Assembly (NCBI GenBank): GCA_937894955.1
Contig: CALAXO010000142.1
Coordinates: 1-9,248 of the forward strand
Reading direction: 5' to 3'
From: an uncultured Clostridia bacterium
GTDB taxonomy: Bacteria; Bacillota; Clostridia; Christensenellales; CAG-138
DNA: 9,248 nt
The translations under genes and the position numbers were made by a program. This document shows positions 1-6,610 of this stretch, piece after piece. Position 1 is the first letter of the stretch, and the number at the start of each line of letters is the position of its first letter. The notes under the pieces were generated by a model. It saw only the letters and a program-made list of their open reading frames with translations, did not search any database and had not been told where the DNA came from.

Positions 1-1124
1 CCCGTGCTTCCGCCGCGCAGAATATCCGCAGCTTCGGCGATATTGTCAAACAAACCGCCGGAACAGCCGGCAATAACGCCCTGATCGGCCCAAACGCCGC
101 CGTCGTGAATCTTGTCAACAAGTTTCACATTCGCCTTCGGGAAGCGTTTTTGCGCATCTTGCTCGACTTTTTTAAGGAGTTCTTCCGCATTCTGTCGGAA
201 TTCATGAATTGTGTATGCGTTGGAAGGATGGAACGGCAGGGCGATCATAGCCTCCTGCTTGCTTAGGTCAATCGTAATCATTCTATCGTAATAAGCGATC
301 GCACCCGGATGCAGCTTTTTGTAAGCCTCGGGACGTTTATGTGCCGCATAGAATTTTTGAGTTTCTTCATCCGTTTCCCAAATTGAGGAAAGGCAGGTTG
401 TTTCCGTTGTCATAACATCGATGCCGTTTCTGAAATCGATGGGAAGGTTTGCAATGCCGGGGCCGACGAATTCAAGCACACGGTTGTTTACGAAACCGCT
501 TTCAAACGTTGCTTTAACAAGAGAGAGCGCAACATCATGCGGTCCGATGCCGCGGCGGGGTTTTCCCGTCAGGTACACAAGCACAACCTCGGGCATGGGC
601 GCATCCCAAGTGTTTTTGAGAAGCTGCTTTGCAAGCTCCGGTCCGCCCTCGCCGACGGCCATGGTTCCCAATGCACCGTAGCGTGTGTGCGAATCGGAAC
701 CGAGAATCATGTTTCCGCAGGCCGCCATCTGCTCGCGTGCGTAAGAGTGAATTACGGACTGATTTGCGGGAACGTAGATTCCGCCGTATTTTTTTGCAGC
801 GGAAAGTCCGAACACGTGGTCATCCTCGTTTATCGTGCCGCCGACGGCGCACAGGCTGTTGTGGCAATTGGTAAGCGCATAGGGCATCGGGAATTGCTTC
901 ATTCCGGAAGCGCGCGCCTGCTGGATAATGCCGACATATGTGATATCATGCGACACAAGCGCGTCAAATGTGATTTTAAGCTTCTCGGGGTCGCCCGAAG
1001 TGTTGTGTGCCTGCAAAATTTTGTATGCCATGGTCTCGCGGCGTGCCTCTGCCGGAGGCACCGGAACGCTCTCACAGGGAACGCCGTTCACAAGGTACAT
1101 GCCGTGCTGAATAAGTTCGATCAC
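1..1124 (-). CDS. Aconitase-superfamily hydratase (YbhJ-like), 5' part only
   Basis: This is the N-terminal 374 codons of a predicted [4Fe-4S] hydro-lyase of the aconitase superfamily; the gene continues past position 1. The visible protein has the aconitase substrate-loop motif GSDSHTRYGALGT near residues 142-154, and a GCSGG motif at 353-357 in the place of the first cluster-ligand motif (GSCTNG in classical aconitases). The segment EAMIALPFHPSN near 291-302 also looks like this family. Absence of the usual AcnA/AcnB N-terminal signatures suggests the less characterised single-chain hydratase group to which E. coli YbhJ belongs, so the substrate is unknown; a leuC- or dimethylmaleate-hydratase-type role is not excluded. 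The GTG start is chosen because AGGAGGT lies 6 nt upstream (1131-1137). A long leader with a cobalamin riboswitch precedes it, so a link to B12-dependent metabolism is inferred. Confidence 0.85.
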   Translation of the reverse strand, partial: MIELIQHGMYLVNGVPCESVPVPPAEARRETMAYKILQAHNTSGDPEKLKITFDALVSHDITYVGIIQQARASGMKQFPMPYALTNCHNSLCAVGGTINEDDHVFGLSAAKKYGGIYVPANQSVIHSYAREQMAACGNMILGSDSHTRYGALGTMAVGEGGPELAKQLLKNTWDAPMPEVVLVYLTGKPRRGIGPHDVALSLVKATFESGFVNNRVLEFVGPGIANLPIDFRNGIDVMTTETTCLSSIWETDEETQKFYAAHKRPEAYKKLHPGAIAYYDRMITIDLSKQEAMIALPFHPSNAYTIHEFRQNAEELLKKVEQDAQKRFPKANVKLVDKIHDGGVWADQGVIAGCSGGLFDNIAEAADILRGGST

Positions 1125-1462
1125 TGAAAAACCTCCTGTTTCCGATTCTGTCGGATTTTGAATGTTGTATGCCGAATTTGTTCGGCGGTTGAAGTGAGCT
1201 GAAAAGTTTCCGAAAACAGCCGTATAAACAAAATGATTCCGCTTCAGCCGGTCGTAATCGGGGAGACGGAATCGAGACGCAGTGCAAAGGTAACACCCAT
1301 TTTTGTGAATGCTGAATCAAAATCCTTTTGCAGAACTCGTTCATCCGGGATTTTTCATCCCAAATTTTTGCAAAAAACAAACCGTTCAGCTCACACCCGG
1401 TTGTTCCCAAAACAAAACGCGACTGTGCATAATCCATTCAGCCCCCGGTGACGGCAGAAGCT
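1125..1462 (-). other. Long structured leader between riboswitch and hydratase
   Basis: This 338-nt stretch has no convincing gene. Three structures stand out in the minus-strand RNA. First, AACCG/CGGTT followed by TTTGTTTTTT (1402-1372) could be a weak intrinsic terminator and thus the riboswitch expression platform, although its stem is only 5 bp. Second, GCCGAA-4-TTCGGC lies at 1186-1171. Third, TCCGA-5-TCGGA lies at 1155-1141, just 3 nt upstream of the ribosome binding site. The last two stand in tandem before the start codon and could affect translation. A 121-codon minus-strand reading frame at 1437-1072 overlaps the hydratase start out of frame and resembles nothing known. Confidence 0.4.
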
Positions 1463-1647
1463 CAGGCCTTCTTTGGGTAATCTGACTTATTTCGAATGTT
1501 TTTATCTCTGTATTCCGTGCATTATCGATATCAAAATATCGATATACTCTGTTTAATAAAAAACAAAAACAATCCGAACTTCACAGTGACCGACTCGCCG
1601 GGATTTGCACCCGATTCCCCCTTTGCGGAACGCAGGAAGAAAGCCTG
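1463..1647 (-). promoter_or_regulatory. Cobalamin (B12) riboswitch aptamer
   Basis: Read on the minus strand, the segment 1616-1580 carries the conserved cobalamin core: GGGAATCGGGTGCAAATCCC, then GGCGAGTCGGTCACTGTGA. The downstream B12-box equivalent AAGTCAGATTACCC is at 1488-1475. An 11-bp P1 stem closes the element: CAGGCTTTCTT (1647-1637) pairs with AAGAAGGCCTG (1473-1463) with one G-U pair. A peripheral AT-rich hairpin (TATCGATAT, 4-nt loop, ATATCGATA at 1523-1544) sits in the variable arm between core and B12 box. The B12 box is weaker at its 3' side (ACCCAAAG instead of ACCTGC). Order, spacing and total length (185 nt) all fit the family. It lies 339 nt before the hydratase start and probably lowers its expression when adenosyl- or methylcobalamin is plentiful, the usual behaviour of the class. 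Confidence 0.86.
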
Positions 1648-1676
1648 TTCTATTCAGTTGCAGCTGCGACGGCAGC

Positions 1677-1706
1677 ATTCCGCTGCATGGGATGCAGGGA
1701 CGGAAT
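1677..1706 (-). other. Hairpin at the 5' end of the riboswitch transcript
   Basis: In the minus-strand RNA, ATTCC (1706-1702) pairs with GGAAT (1681-1677), and CTGCAT pairs with ATGCAG around a CCC loop, with small internal unpaired bases. The stem lies just after the predicted transcription start and before P1. It is not part of the cobalamin consensus. It may protect the 5' end or be an added regulatory element. Confidence 0.5.
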
Positions 1707-1725
1707 ACAGCTTTCGCTCAAACTT

Positions 1726-1753
1726 ATTATATCATTTTTTTGACGCATGTCAA
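1726..1753 (-). promoter_or_regulatory. Promoter of the riboswitch-hydratase transcript
   Basis: On the minus strand TTGACA (1753-1748) and TATAAT (1731-1726) are both exact sigma-A consensus hexamers with a 16-bp spacer, and the -10 is extended by an upstream TG (TGATATAAT). Transcription should begin near 1719, about 72 nt before the P1 stem of the cobalamin aptamer. The -35 lies inside the inverted repeat TTGAC-4-GTCAA at 1740-1753, which could be a repressor site. A second TTGACA occurs at 1776-1771 without an obvious -10. Confidence 0.8.
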
Positions 1754-1784
1754 GTTTTTTATTCGTTTTTTGTCAAATAATTTC

Positions 1785-1829
1785 ATTATTTCGATCGTTA
1801 TACTATCGATAATCAGACTATCGAATAAT
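1785..1829. promoter_or_regulatory. Nested dyad in the divergent control region
   Basis: ATTATTTCGAT (1785-1795) and ATCGAATAAT (1820-1829) form an imperfect inverted repeat. It is centred on the palindrome TATCGATA (1804-1811), and a second ACTATCGA copy follows at 1817-1824. The dyad lies between the minus-strand riboswitch promoter and gerM. It could be an operator for a dimeric regulator; no family can be named from the sequence. Confidence 0.35.
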
Positions 1830-1859
1830 TTCGAGCAGTGCAAATTTGCATTCGTTCAA

Positions 1860-1888
1860 GTATTTTTGTTTCAAAAAGCAAATATAAT
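1860..1888 (+). promoter_or_regulatory. Possible promoter of gerM (sigma-E-like)
   Basis: AATATAAT at 1881-1888 resembles the sigma-E -10 (CATACAnT, 6 of 8 positions). GTATTTT at 1860-1866, 14 bp upstream, matches the sigma-E -35 in 5 of 7 positions. B. subtilis gerM is made in the mother cell under sigma-E, which makes this reading attractive. TATAAT at 1883-1888 could equally be a sigma-A -10, but it has no good -35. The call is tentative. Confidence 0.3.
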
Positions 1889-1964
1889 TAATCAGCCGAG
1901 CGGAATTGCTTCCGCACAGACGAAACGCCGCCCGCAAAATTTTCTCGGAGGAATTGAAACAACA

Positions 1965-2948
1965 ATGAAATCAACATGCCGTCATACCGCACAATTTTCT
2001 GCGCTTATACTCGTTCTGCTGACGATTGCAGCCTTGTTCTGCGGCTGTTCCGATGCACCGGACTGTGTCACGACTCCGCCGCCGGCCTCATGCAGCCCCG
2101 TGCCGACTGCCGTGCCGACTCCCGTCTGTTCCGCACCCGCAACCGACGATGCCGCACCTGGTGGCAAAAAAGTCAATAAAACTCTTTATTATCTGACAGA
2201 TGAAGGTTATCTCCTTCCGGTTGTTGCATCCGTGCCGCAACAAGCGGGCATTGCAAAAGCCTGCCTTGCAGAAATGACTGCTTCGGACGAAAACCGCGCC
2301 GCACTTTCCAAAAACGGCCTTAAAGCCGTGATACCGCAGGGAACGGAGGTTCAGATAAGCATTCAGAACGGTGAAGCGCGCGTGAACCTTGTGAACCTGC
2401 CCGTCATGCCCGATTATGACAGTGAACAGCAGCTTTTTGCTGCCGTTGTGAACACGCTCACGGAGTTCGATTCGATTGAAACGGTTTCAATCTTTCTGAA
2501 CGGCTGCAGCGACATCACCGCGAACGGCAGCCTTCCGCCGCAAAAGCACGGCAAATATGCCCTTAACGTTGAAAACGCCGAAATTGCGACCTCCGGTTCG
2601 GCAAAACCGCTGACCCTGTATTTCCCGAACGAATCCGGAAGCCTGATGATTCCCATAACACGCTATGCTGAGGGCAGCACGGATTTATACGCCTGCATAC
2701 AGCAGCTTGCGGCGGGAACGGAACTGCGCGGGCTTCGCAGCTGTTTTCCGGAAAACACGCTTGTTCTCGGAGCTGTCATCGAAAACGGCATTTTGACCGT
2801 GAATCTTTCATCCGATTTTGAAACAGTTGCAAAGGATGCGGGGCTGCTCAATCTTGCGACACAGTCCGTGTTGTTGACCGCTCTGCCCTACGGCAGCATC
2901 AACGAAGTGCATTTTGCCGTGAACGGAATTCCGCTCAAAATCGATTAG
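1965..2948 (+). CDS. gerM: GerM-like spore lipoprotein with two GerMN domains
   Basis: The 327-residue protein starts with a signal peptide (hydrophobic stretch about residues 11-25) and a lipobox-like LFCGC, so Cys28 is the likely lipidation site. A Pro/Thr/Cys-rich linker follows (about 30-66). Two GerMN domains follow, near 70-180 and 214-324. Each begins with a LYY/LYF strand, contains a conserved 'hINGxhxVNLS' style segment (QNGEARVNLVN at 134-144, ENGILTVNLSSDF at 273-285) and ends with a V-x-hxhNG strand. In B. subtilis, GerM is a spore lipoprotein needed for sporulation and germination. The start ATG has GGAGG 13 nt upstream (1947-1951), slightly far. The reading frame is open back to about 1605, but that part is non-coding leader on codon grounds. 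The gene is monocistronic, with a terminator after it. Confidence 0.85.
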   Translation: MKSTCRHTAQFSALILVLLTIAALFCGCSDAPDCVTTPPPASCSPVPTAVPTPVCSAPATDDAAPGGKKVNKTLYYLTDEGYLLPVVASVPQQAGIAKACLAEMTASDENRAALSKNGLKAVIPQGTEVQISIQNGEARVNLVNLPVMPDYDSEQQLFAAVVNTLTEFDSIETVSIFLNGCSDITANGSLPPQKHGKYALNVENAEIATSGSAKPLTLYFPNESGSLMIPITRYAEGSTDLYACIQQLAAGTELRGLRSCFPENTLVLGAVIENGILTVNLSSDFETVAKDAGLLNLATQSVLLTALPYGSINEVHFAVNGIPLKID

Positions 2949-3019
2949 CGCAGTCTTCGAAATCAAACCGATTTTGTTTTTAAAAACCGAAAAAAGGTCT
3001 GCAACTCGATATTTTAAGA

Positions 3020-3057
3020 ATTGCCGCAAAACGTATCCGATTTTTGCGGTAATTTTT
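3020..3057 (+). terminator. Intrinsic terminator after gerM
   Basis: ATTGCCGCAAAA (3020-3031) pairs with TTTTGCGGTAAT (3042-3053), giving a 12-bp stem with one G-U pair and a 10-nt loop. A TTTTT run ends at 3057. It lies 72 nt after the gerM stop. The rest of 2949-3217 holds nothing recognisable. Confidence 0.75.
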
Positions 3058-3217
3058 ATTACTTAGTATAATTTATCGGGCATGTATATTGCACGTCTTC
3101 AATCAGAGCACCTTTTTGTTCAACGAATCCGCTGAATGAATTCAAAATATCTGCATGTACACCAATCCGTACTGTTCAAATTCTATGAAATTTGTCACAA
3201 AAGTTAACAAATAGATA

Positions 3218-3246
3218 TTGAACCCGACCGAGAATCATGCTATTAT
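3218..3246 (+). promoter_or_regulatory. Promoter of the polysaccharide deacetylase gene
   Basis: TTGAAC (3218-3223) and TATTAT (3241-3246) are separated by exactly 17 bp. The -10 is extended by TGC directly upstream. Transcription should start near 3253, leaving about 100 nt of leader before the preferred start codon at 3357. Confidence 0.65.
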
Positions 3247-3356
3247 ACCGATAGCGGGGGATCATGCAGCATTTTGTTCAGCTGTTATTGCCTGAATCGT
3301 GCCTCCCGTTCCCCGGAAATAATGATAAAGGAATTTTTGCTTCGGCATTTATGATT

Positions 3357-4331
3357 ATGAAATATTTAAAGAAAACTATCGGCACTATGCTGTTTGCGGC
3401 AACAGTTTTCCTTGCTGCATGCGGCCCGTCCGGAAGCGGCAGCGGGAACATCGTCAACATCGGAGGTTCTTCCGCTCCGAGGCCGAATGTTTCAGGCACA
3501 CCCGCTTCGGCGGAGACGCCCGCTCCGAGTATACCCGCAACAGACGTTCCTGCAACGGATGCAGTATCGCAGATCCCTGTCACGCAGGCTCCGACCGCAG
3601 CCCCGACCTTAACTCCGGAACCGAGTTCAACGGACACACCGTCTCCGACCGCTGTTGTAACAGCACAGCCTTCTTCGCAGCCCAACACCGGCGGTGCGAA
3701 ATATATTTATCTGACTTTCGACGATGGCCCGTGTGAGAACACATACCGTGTTCTGGATATTTTGGACAGGTACAACGTCAAAGCAACCTTTTTCACCGTC
3801 GGATATTTTGTTGACCGTCGCCCCGAAATCGTGCGCGAAACCGTCAGCCGGGGGCATTTTGTTGCATGCCATTCCTACACGCATGATTTTCCGACCTGTT
3901 ATGCTTCCGCCGATGCATTCATGAAGGAAATCGACAAATGGGCAGCAGCATACGAAAATGCAGTCGGTTCACCGCAAACGAAAATCCGCGTTCGCTTTCC
4001 GGGCGGAAGCACGACAGGGCTCTGTCCCAAGGACGTTAAGGCGGAAATCAAAGCTCGTCTTGCGGAAAAGGGCTACGCATGGTTCGATTGGAATGCCGGC
4101 AACAACGACCGTTGGCCGCAGGGCAATGTCAACCACCTGCCCACAAAGCAGTACCTTCTTGAATCCTACCGCAAGAGCATGGATTGGCACGAAAAGGAAA
4201 ACAGCCCGCATGTTGTGTTCCTTTGCCATGACACCTGCGGCGACACCGTGGATGTTCTTCCGGAAATGATCGAGGATCTTATCGCCCGCGGATACACCTT
4301 CCGCACGATCGATATGTATCCCGAAAAATAA
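3357..4331 (+). CDS. Lipoprotein polysaccharide deacetylase (CE4/NodB family)
   Basis: The 324-residue protein has a lipoprotein signal (MKYLKK n-region, lipobox LAAC, Cys22) and a long Pro/Thr/Ser/Ala-rich linker to about residue 112, so the enzyme is probably tethered outside the membrane. The catalytic domain follows with all five NodB motifs: TFDDGP (120-125, catalytic base and metal Asp), HSYTH (172-176, metal His), RFPGG (213-217), DWNAGNND (244-251) and FLCHDT (288-293, catalytic His). It should remove N- or O-acetyl groups from peptidoglycan or a similar glycan; the substrate cannot be read from sequence. The start is uncertain. ATG 3357 or 3351 gives a canonical lipoprotein signal but no close ribosome binding site. 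ATG 3264 has GGGGG only 3 nt upstream and would add 31 unlikely residues. The gene has its own promoter and ends at a shared terminator. Confidence 0.88.
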   Translation: MKYLKKTIGTMLFAATVFLAACGPSGSGSGNIVNIGGSSAPRPNVSGTPASAETPAPSIPATDVPATDAVSQIPVTQAPTAAPTLTPEPSSTDTPSPTAVVTAQPSSQPNTGGAKYIYLTFDDGPCENTYRVLDILDRYNVKATFFTVGYFVDRRPEIVRETVSRGHFVACHSYTHDFPTCYASADAFMKEIDKWAAAYENAVGSPQTKIRVRFPGGSTTGLCPKDVKAEIKARLAEKGYAWFDWNAGNNDRWPQGNVNHLPTKQYLLESYRKSMDWHEKENSPHVVFLCHDTCGDTVDVLPEMIEDLIARGYTFRTIDMYPEK

Positions 4332-4354
4332 AAATCCAAACAGTGCTTTCAATA

Positions 4355-4383
4355 AAAAAACCGCTCATTGCGAGCGGTTTTTT
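4355..4383. terminator. Bidirectional intrinsic terminator
   Basis: CCGCTC (4361-4366), a 5-nt loop and GAGCGG (4372-4377) are flanked by AAAAAA on the left and TTTTTT on the right, so the stem can extend to 12 bp and gives a U-tract on both strands. It sits between the convergent deacetylase gene and the permease operon and should terminate both. Confidence 0.9.
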
Positions 4384-4438
4384 CGGTTTAAGAGTTTTAA
4401 GCTTTCGGCGGAATGCCCGAACGGGTGCCGACGCGATA

Positions 4439-4471
4439 TTTACCTTGTGATTGACCGATGTGTTTACCTTG
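4439..4471. repeat. 9-bp direct repeat at the end of the permease operon
   Basis: TTTACCTTG occurs at 4439-4447 and again at 4463-4471, 24 bp apart; the second copy contains the permease stop codon. It may be a small tandem duplication. The rest of 4384-4463 shows only a short CCCG-AA-CGGG dyad near 4417-4426. Confidence 0.4.
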
Positions 4472-5405
4472 AGCCTTTGTCGTACGGAATGCCTTCCGCT
4501 TTCGGTGCAAGCGACTTTTTAGAAGTGAATGCAAGCACGATGAGGGAAATTATGTACGGAAGCATGTTGTAAACAGGCTTCGGAATATTGAGTGCCGTCA
4601 GGAAGTCGAACCCGCTGTAAACGTTCGCAAGTGCGCGGAAGAACCCGAACAGCAGTGCCGCAATTGCAATGCGCAAGGGTTTCCATTGACCGAAAATCAT
4701 GACCGCAAGCGCGAGGAAGCCGAAACCTGCAACACCGACTTCAAAATTGCACATGCTGACACCCGCCGTAACATAGGCAATGCCGCCCAGTCCGCCAACG
4801 GCTCCGGAAATGAGAACGCCGCTGTAACGCATTTTTTTGACGTTTATGCCGACGGAATCTGCCGCCTGCGGATGTTCGCCGCATGCCATCAATCTGAGTC
4901 CGAAGCGTGTTTTGTAAAGCACTACCCAGCCGATGACAAGCGCAGCAAATGCAAACACCATAAACCAGTTGAATTCCGTTCCTTCAACAAGTGCCAGAGC
5001 TTTTTTGTTTTCAACAAAAGCGATTCGCGCCGAATTATCCACACCGGATGTTGTCGCAATGTTGTATGCCTTTGCAATAACGGTTGCAAGCGCAAGACCG
5101 AGCATGTTCATTGCCGTGCCGACAAGAGTCTGATCCGCCCTGAAATTGATGCTTGCCACGGCAAGAAGCAGCGAGTATATCATGCCCGCCGCAATTGAAG
5201 CCGCAACTGTCAGCAGCAATATCACAATCCCGGGCAATTGGGGCGAAAGGTTGTGAAGCACCATCACGCCGCCCAACGCGCCGATCACCATTATGCCCTC
5301 AAGCCCGATGTTGATAATGCCCGAGCGTTCCGAAAAGCAGCCGCCGAGTGCGACAAGCAGCAAAACGGACGAAAAAACGAGTGTATATTGAATCAAAAGC
5401 ATCAT
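4464..5405 (-). CDS. nupQ: Nucleoside-type ABC transporter permease (NupQ-like)
   Basis: This is a 313-residue inner-membrane permease of the BPD_transp_2 family, the shorter of the two permease types in BMP-type nucleoside importers (NupQ/YufQ in B. subtilis). It is strongly hydrophobic over its length. It has the family's N-terminal ERSGIINIGLEGIM segment (about residues 26-39), a cytoplasmic YKTRFGLRLMACGEHPQAA loop (about 164-182) where the ATPase is expected to dock, and a C-terminal GIPYDKG tail. It begins at ATG 5405, whose ATGA overlaps the stop of the upstream permease, with AAAGGAGG about 10 nt ahead, so translational coupling is likely. It is the last gene of the operon. Guanosine or general purine nucleoside uptake is the family precedent; the actual substrate is inferred only. 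Confidence 0.87.
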   Translation of the reverse strand: MMLLIQYTLVFSSVLLLVALGGCFSERSGIINIGLEGIMVIGALGGVMVLHNLSPQLPGIVILLLTVAASIAAGMIYSLLLAVASINFRADQTLVGTAMNMLGLALATVIAKAYNIATTSGVDNSARIAFVENKKALALVEGTEFNWFMVFAFAALVIGWVVLYKTRFGLRLMACGEHPQAADSVGINVKKMRYSGVLISGAVGGLGGIAYVTAGVSMCNFEVGVAGFGFLALAVMIFGQWKPLRIAIAALLFGFFRALANVYSGFDFLTALNIPKPVYNMLPYIISLIVLAFTSKKSLAPKAEGIPYDKGSR

Positions 5406-6610
5406 CTGTTTTGTTCCTCCTTTGTTTCTGCTCCCAACGCTGCCGGTTCGGCCTTGGCCGTTTGTTTTTTGGTTCTCCCGTCAATGTGCGCATTCATGCG
5501 AAGCTTAAAGAACAGCACAAAGCCGCAGAGATAAATTATCAGCGATGAAATCAGATCGGAAATCTGTGTCGGATAGAGACGTGTATCGAGAGAACTGCCT
5601 CCGTCCGTGATATGCTGAATAAAATAGGAAGAAAAAATCGCACCTATCGGATTCAGTCCGCCGAGAAACGCCGCCGCAATGCCGTTGAATCCCATTGCCG
5701 GAACGGAGCTTTGATTGATGTCCCACTCCATAAAACCCGAAAGAAACATCATTGCCGCCGCAATGCCCGCAAGCGCACCCGCAATGAACATTGTCAGGAT
5801 GATATTGCGTTTTTCACGCATTCCGCAGTACTTTGCCGCATTGCGGTTCAGTCCCGTTGCCTTTATCTCATAACCGAATTTTGTTTTTTCAAGAACGACC
5901 CAAATAATGATTGCAATTATTACCGCCATCGGTATTGCGATCGTTGCGCTTTCGCTGCCGAAGACCTTGTTCAGTCCGAGACTCGGAAGCAAAGCCGAAC
6001 TGTTGCGGCTCACGAGCGTGAAGGTGTCCTTGTATCCGACAGGGCAAAAATCCTTAAGCACCGAATTCACCGCATAAAGGCTTATCCAATTCAGCATTAT
6101 GCAGGAAATGACCTCGTTAACGTTGCAATATGCCTTAAGCGCACCCGAAATGCAGCCAAGCAGCGCACCTGCGGCAGCCGCCGCAAGCAGACATACATAC
6201 CACGGCAATTCAAGCCCGAGCGCGCAATACAGTGCGGCGCCCGCGCCCAGAACATACTGCCCCGCCGCGCCGATGTTGAAAAGCCCCGTTTTGTATGCAA
6301 AAAGAATGGAGAGACTGCACATAATCAGCGGCGCCGTTTTAACGAGCGTGTTTGCAAACTGCTTCATCCGCAATGCACTGCTTCGCCTTGCAAGGAAGTT
6401 TTTCAGCACCGCGCCGATCGCCTTTGACGCACCGGAAGGCTCAATTGCAAGCAGAACTATATAGCCCACAACAAGACCGATAACGATGCACAGCAATGCG
6501 GCAAGGAAGGATTGAACCCCCGGCTTTTTAAGCAGCCGGCGGAAAAAGCTTTCGCCCTGCACCTGCTGCGGTGCGGAATGCTTTCCGACTTTATTCGTGT
6601 TTTGTTCCAT
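5402..6610 (-). CDS. nupP: Nucleoside-type ABC transporter permease (NupP-like)
   Basis: This 402-residue permease is the longer partner of the downstream permease. It has a charged N-terminal tail, a first membrane segment near residues 34-56, then YKTGLFNIGAAGQYVLG (about 106-122), NEVISCIMLNW (about 165-175) and the cytoplasmic KFGYEIKATGLNRNAAKYCG loop expected to contact the ATPase. Both permeases together form the membrane pore. ATG 6610 is chosen because a G-rich site (AGGGGGG) lies just upstream and the product then has the expected length. The frame is open to 6691, but that extension lies inside the ATPase gene. It overlaps the end of the ATPase gene by 20 bp and the next permease by 4 bp. 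The C-terminal tail is Lys/Glu/Ala-rich. Confidence 0.87.
   Translation of the reverse strand: MEQNTNKVGKHSAPQQVQGESFFRRLLKKPGVQSFLAALLCIVIGLVVGYIVLLAIEPSGASKAIGAVLKNFLARRSSALRMKQFANTLVKTAPLIMCSLSILFAYKTGLFNIGAAGQYVLGAGAALYCALGLELPWYVCLLAAAAAGALLGCISGALKAYCNVNEVISCIMLNWISLYAVNSVLKDFCPVGYKDTFTLVSRNSSALLPSLGLNKVFGSESATIAIPMAVIIAIIIWVVLEKTKFGYEIKATGLNRNAAKYCGMREKRNIILTMFIAGALAGIAAAMMFLSGFMEWDINQSSVPAMGFNGIAAAFLGGLNPIGAIFSSYFIQHITDGGSSLDTRLYPTQISDLISSLIIYLCGFVLFFKLRMNAHIDGRTKKQTAKAEPAALGAETKEEQNR

Noticed and set aside
1072..1437. 121-codon minus-strand frame in the hydratase leader
   Set aside because: It overlaps the hydratase start out of frame, and its product has no recognisable fold or repeat. 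GGGGG lies only 4 nt before its ATG, so it is not excluded, but nothing supports it.
1523..1544. TATCGATAT inverted repeat as a standalone operator
   Set aside because: It lies inside the aptamer between the core and the B12 box and is best read as a peripheral stem of the riboswitch.
1590..1625. tRNA T-arm-like sequence (GGATTTGCACCCGATTCC)
   Set aside because: No acceptor, D-arm or anticodon arm can be built around it. The minus strand fits the cobalamin riboswitch core instead.
1605..1964. N-terminal extension of the gerM frame
   Set aside because: It runs across the riboswitch, its promoter and AT-rich control DNA. The lipoprotein signal and GGAGG site point to ATG 1965.
5612..6427. 271-codon plus-strand frame
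   Set aside because: It is antisense to the NupP-like permease. The product is rich in Arg/His/Cys, as expected for a shadow of a hydrophobic gene.
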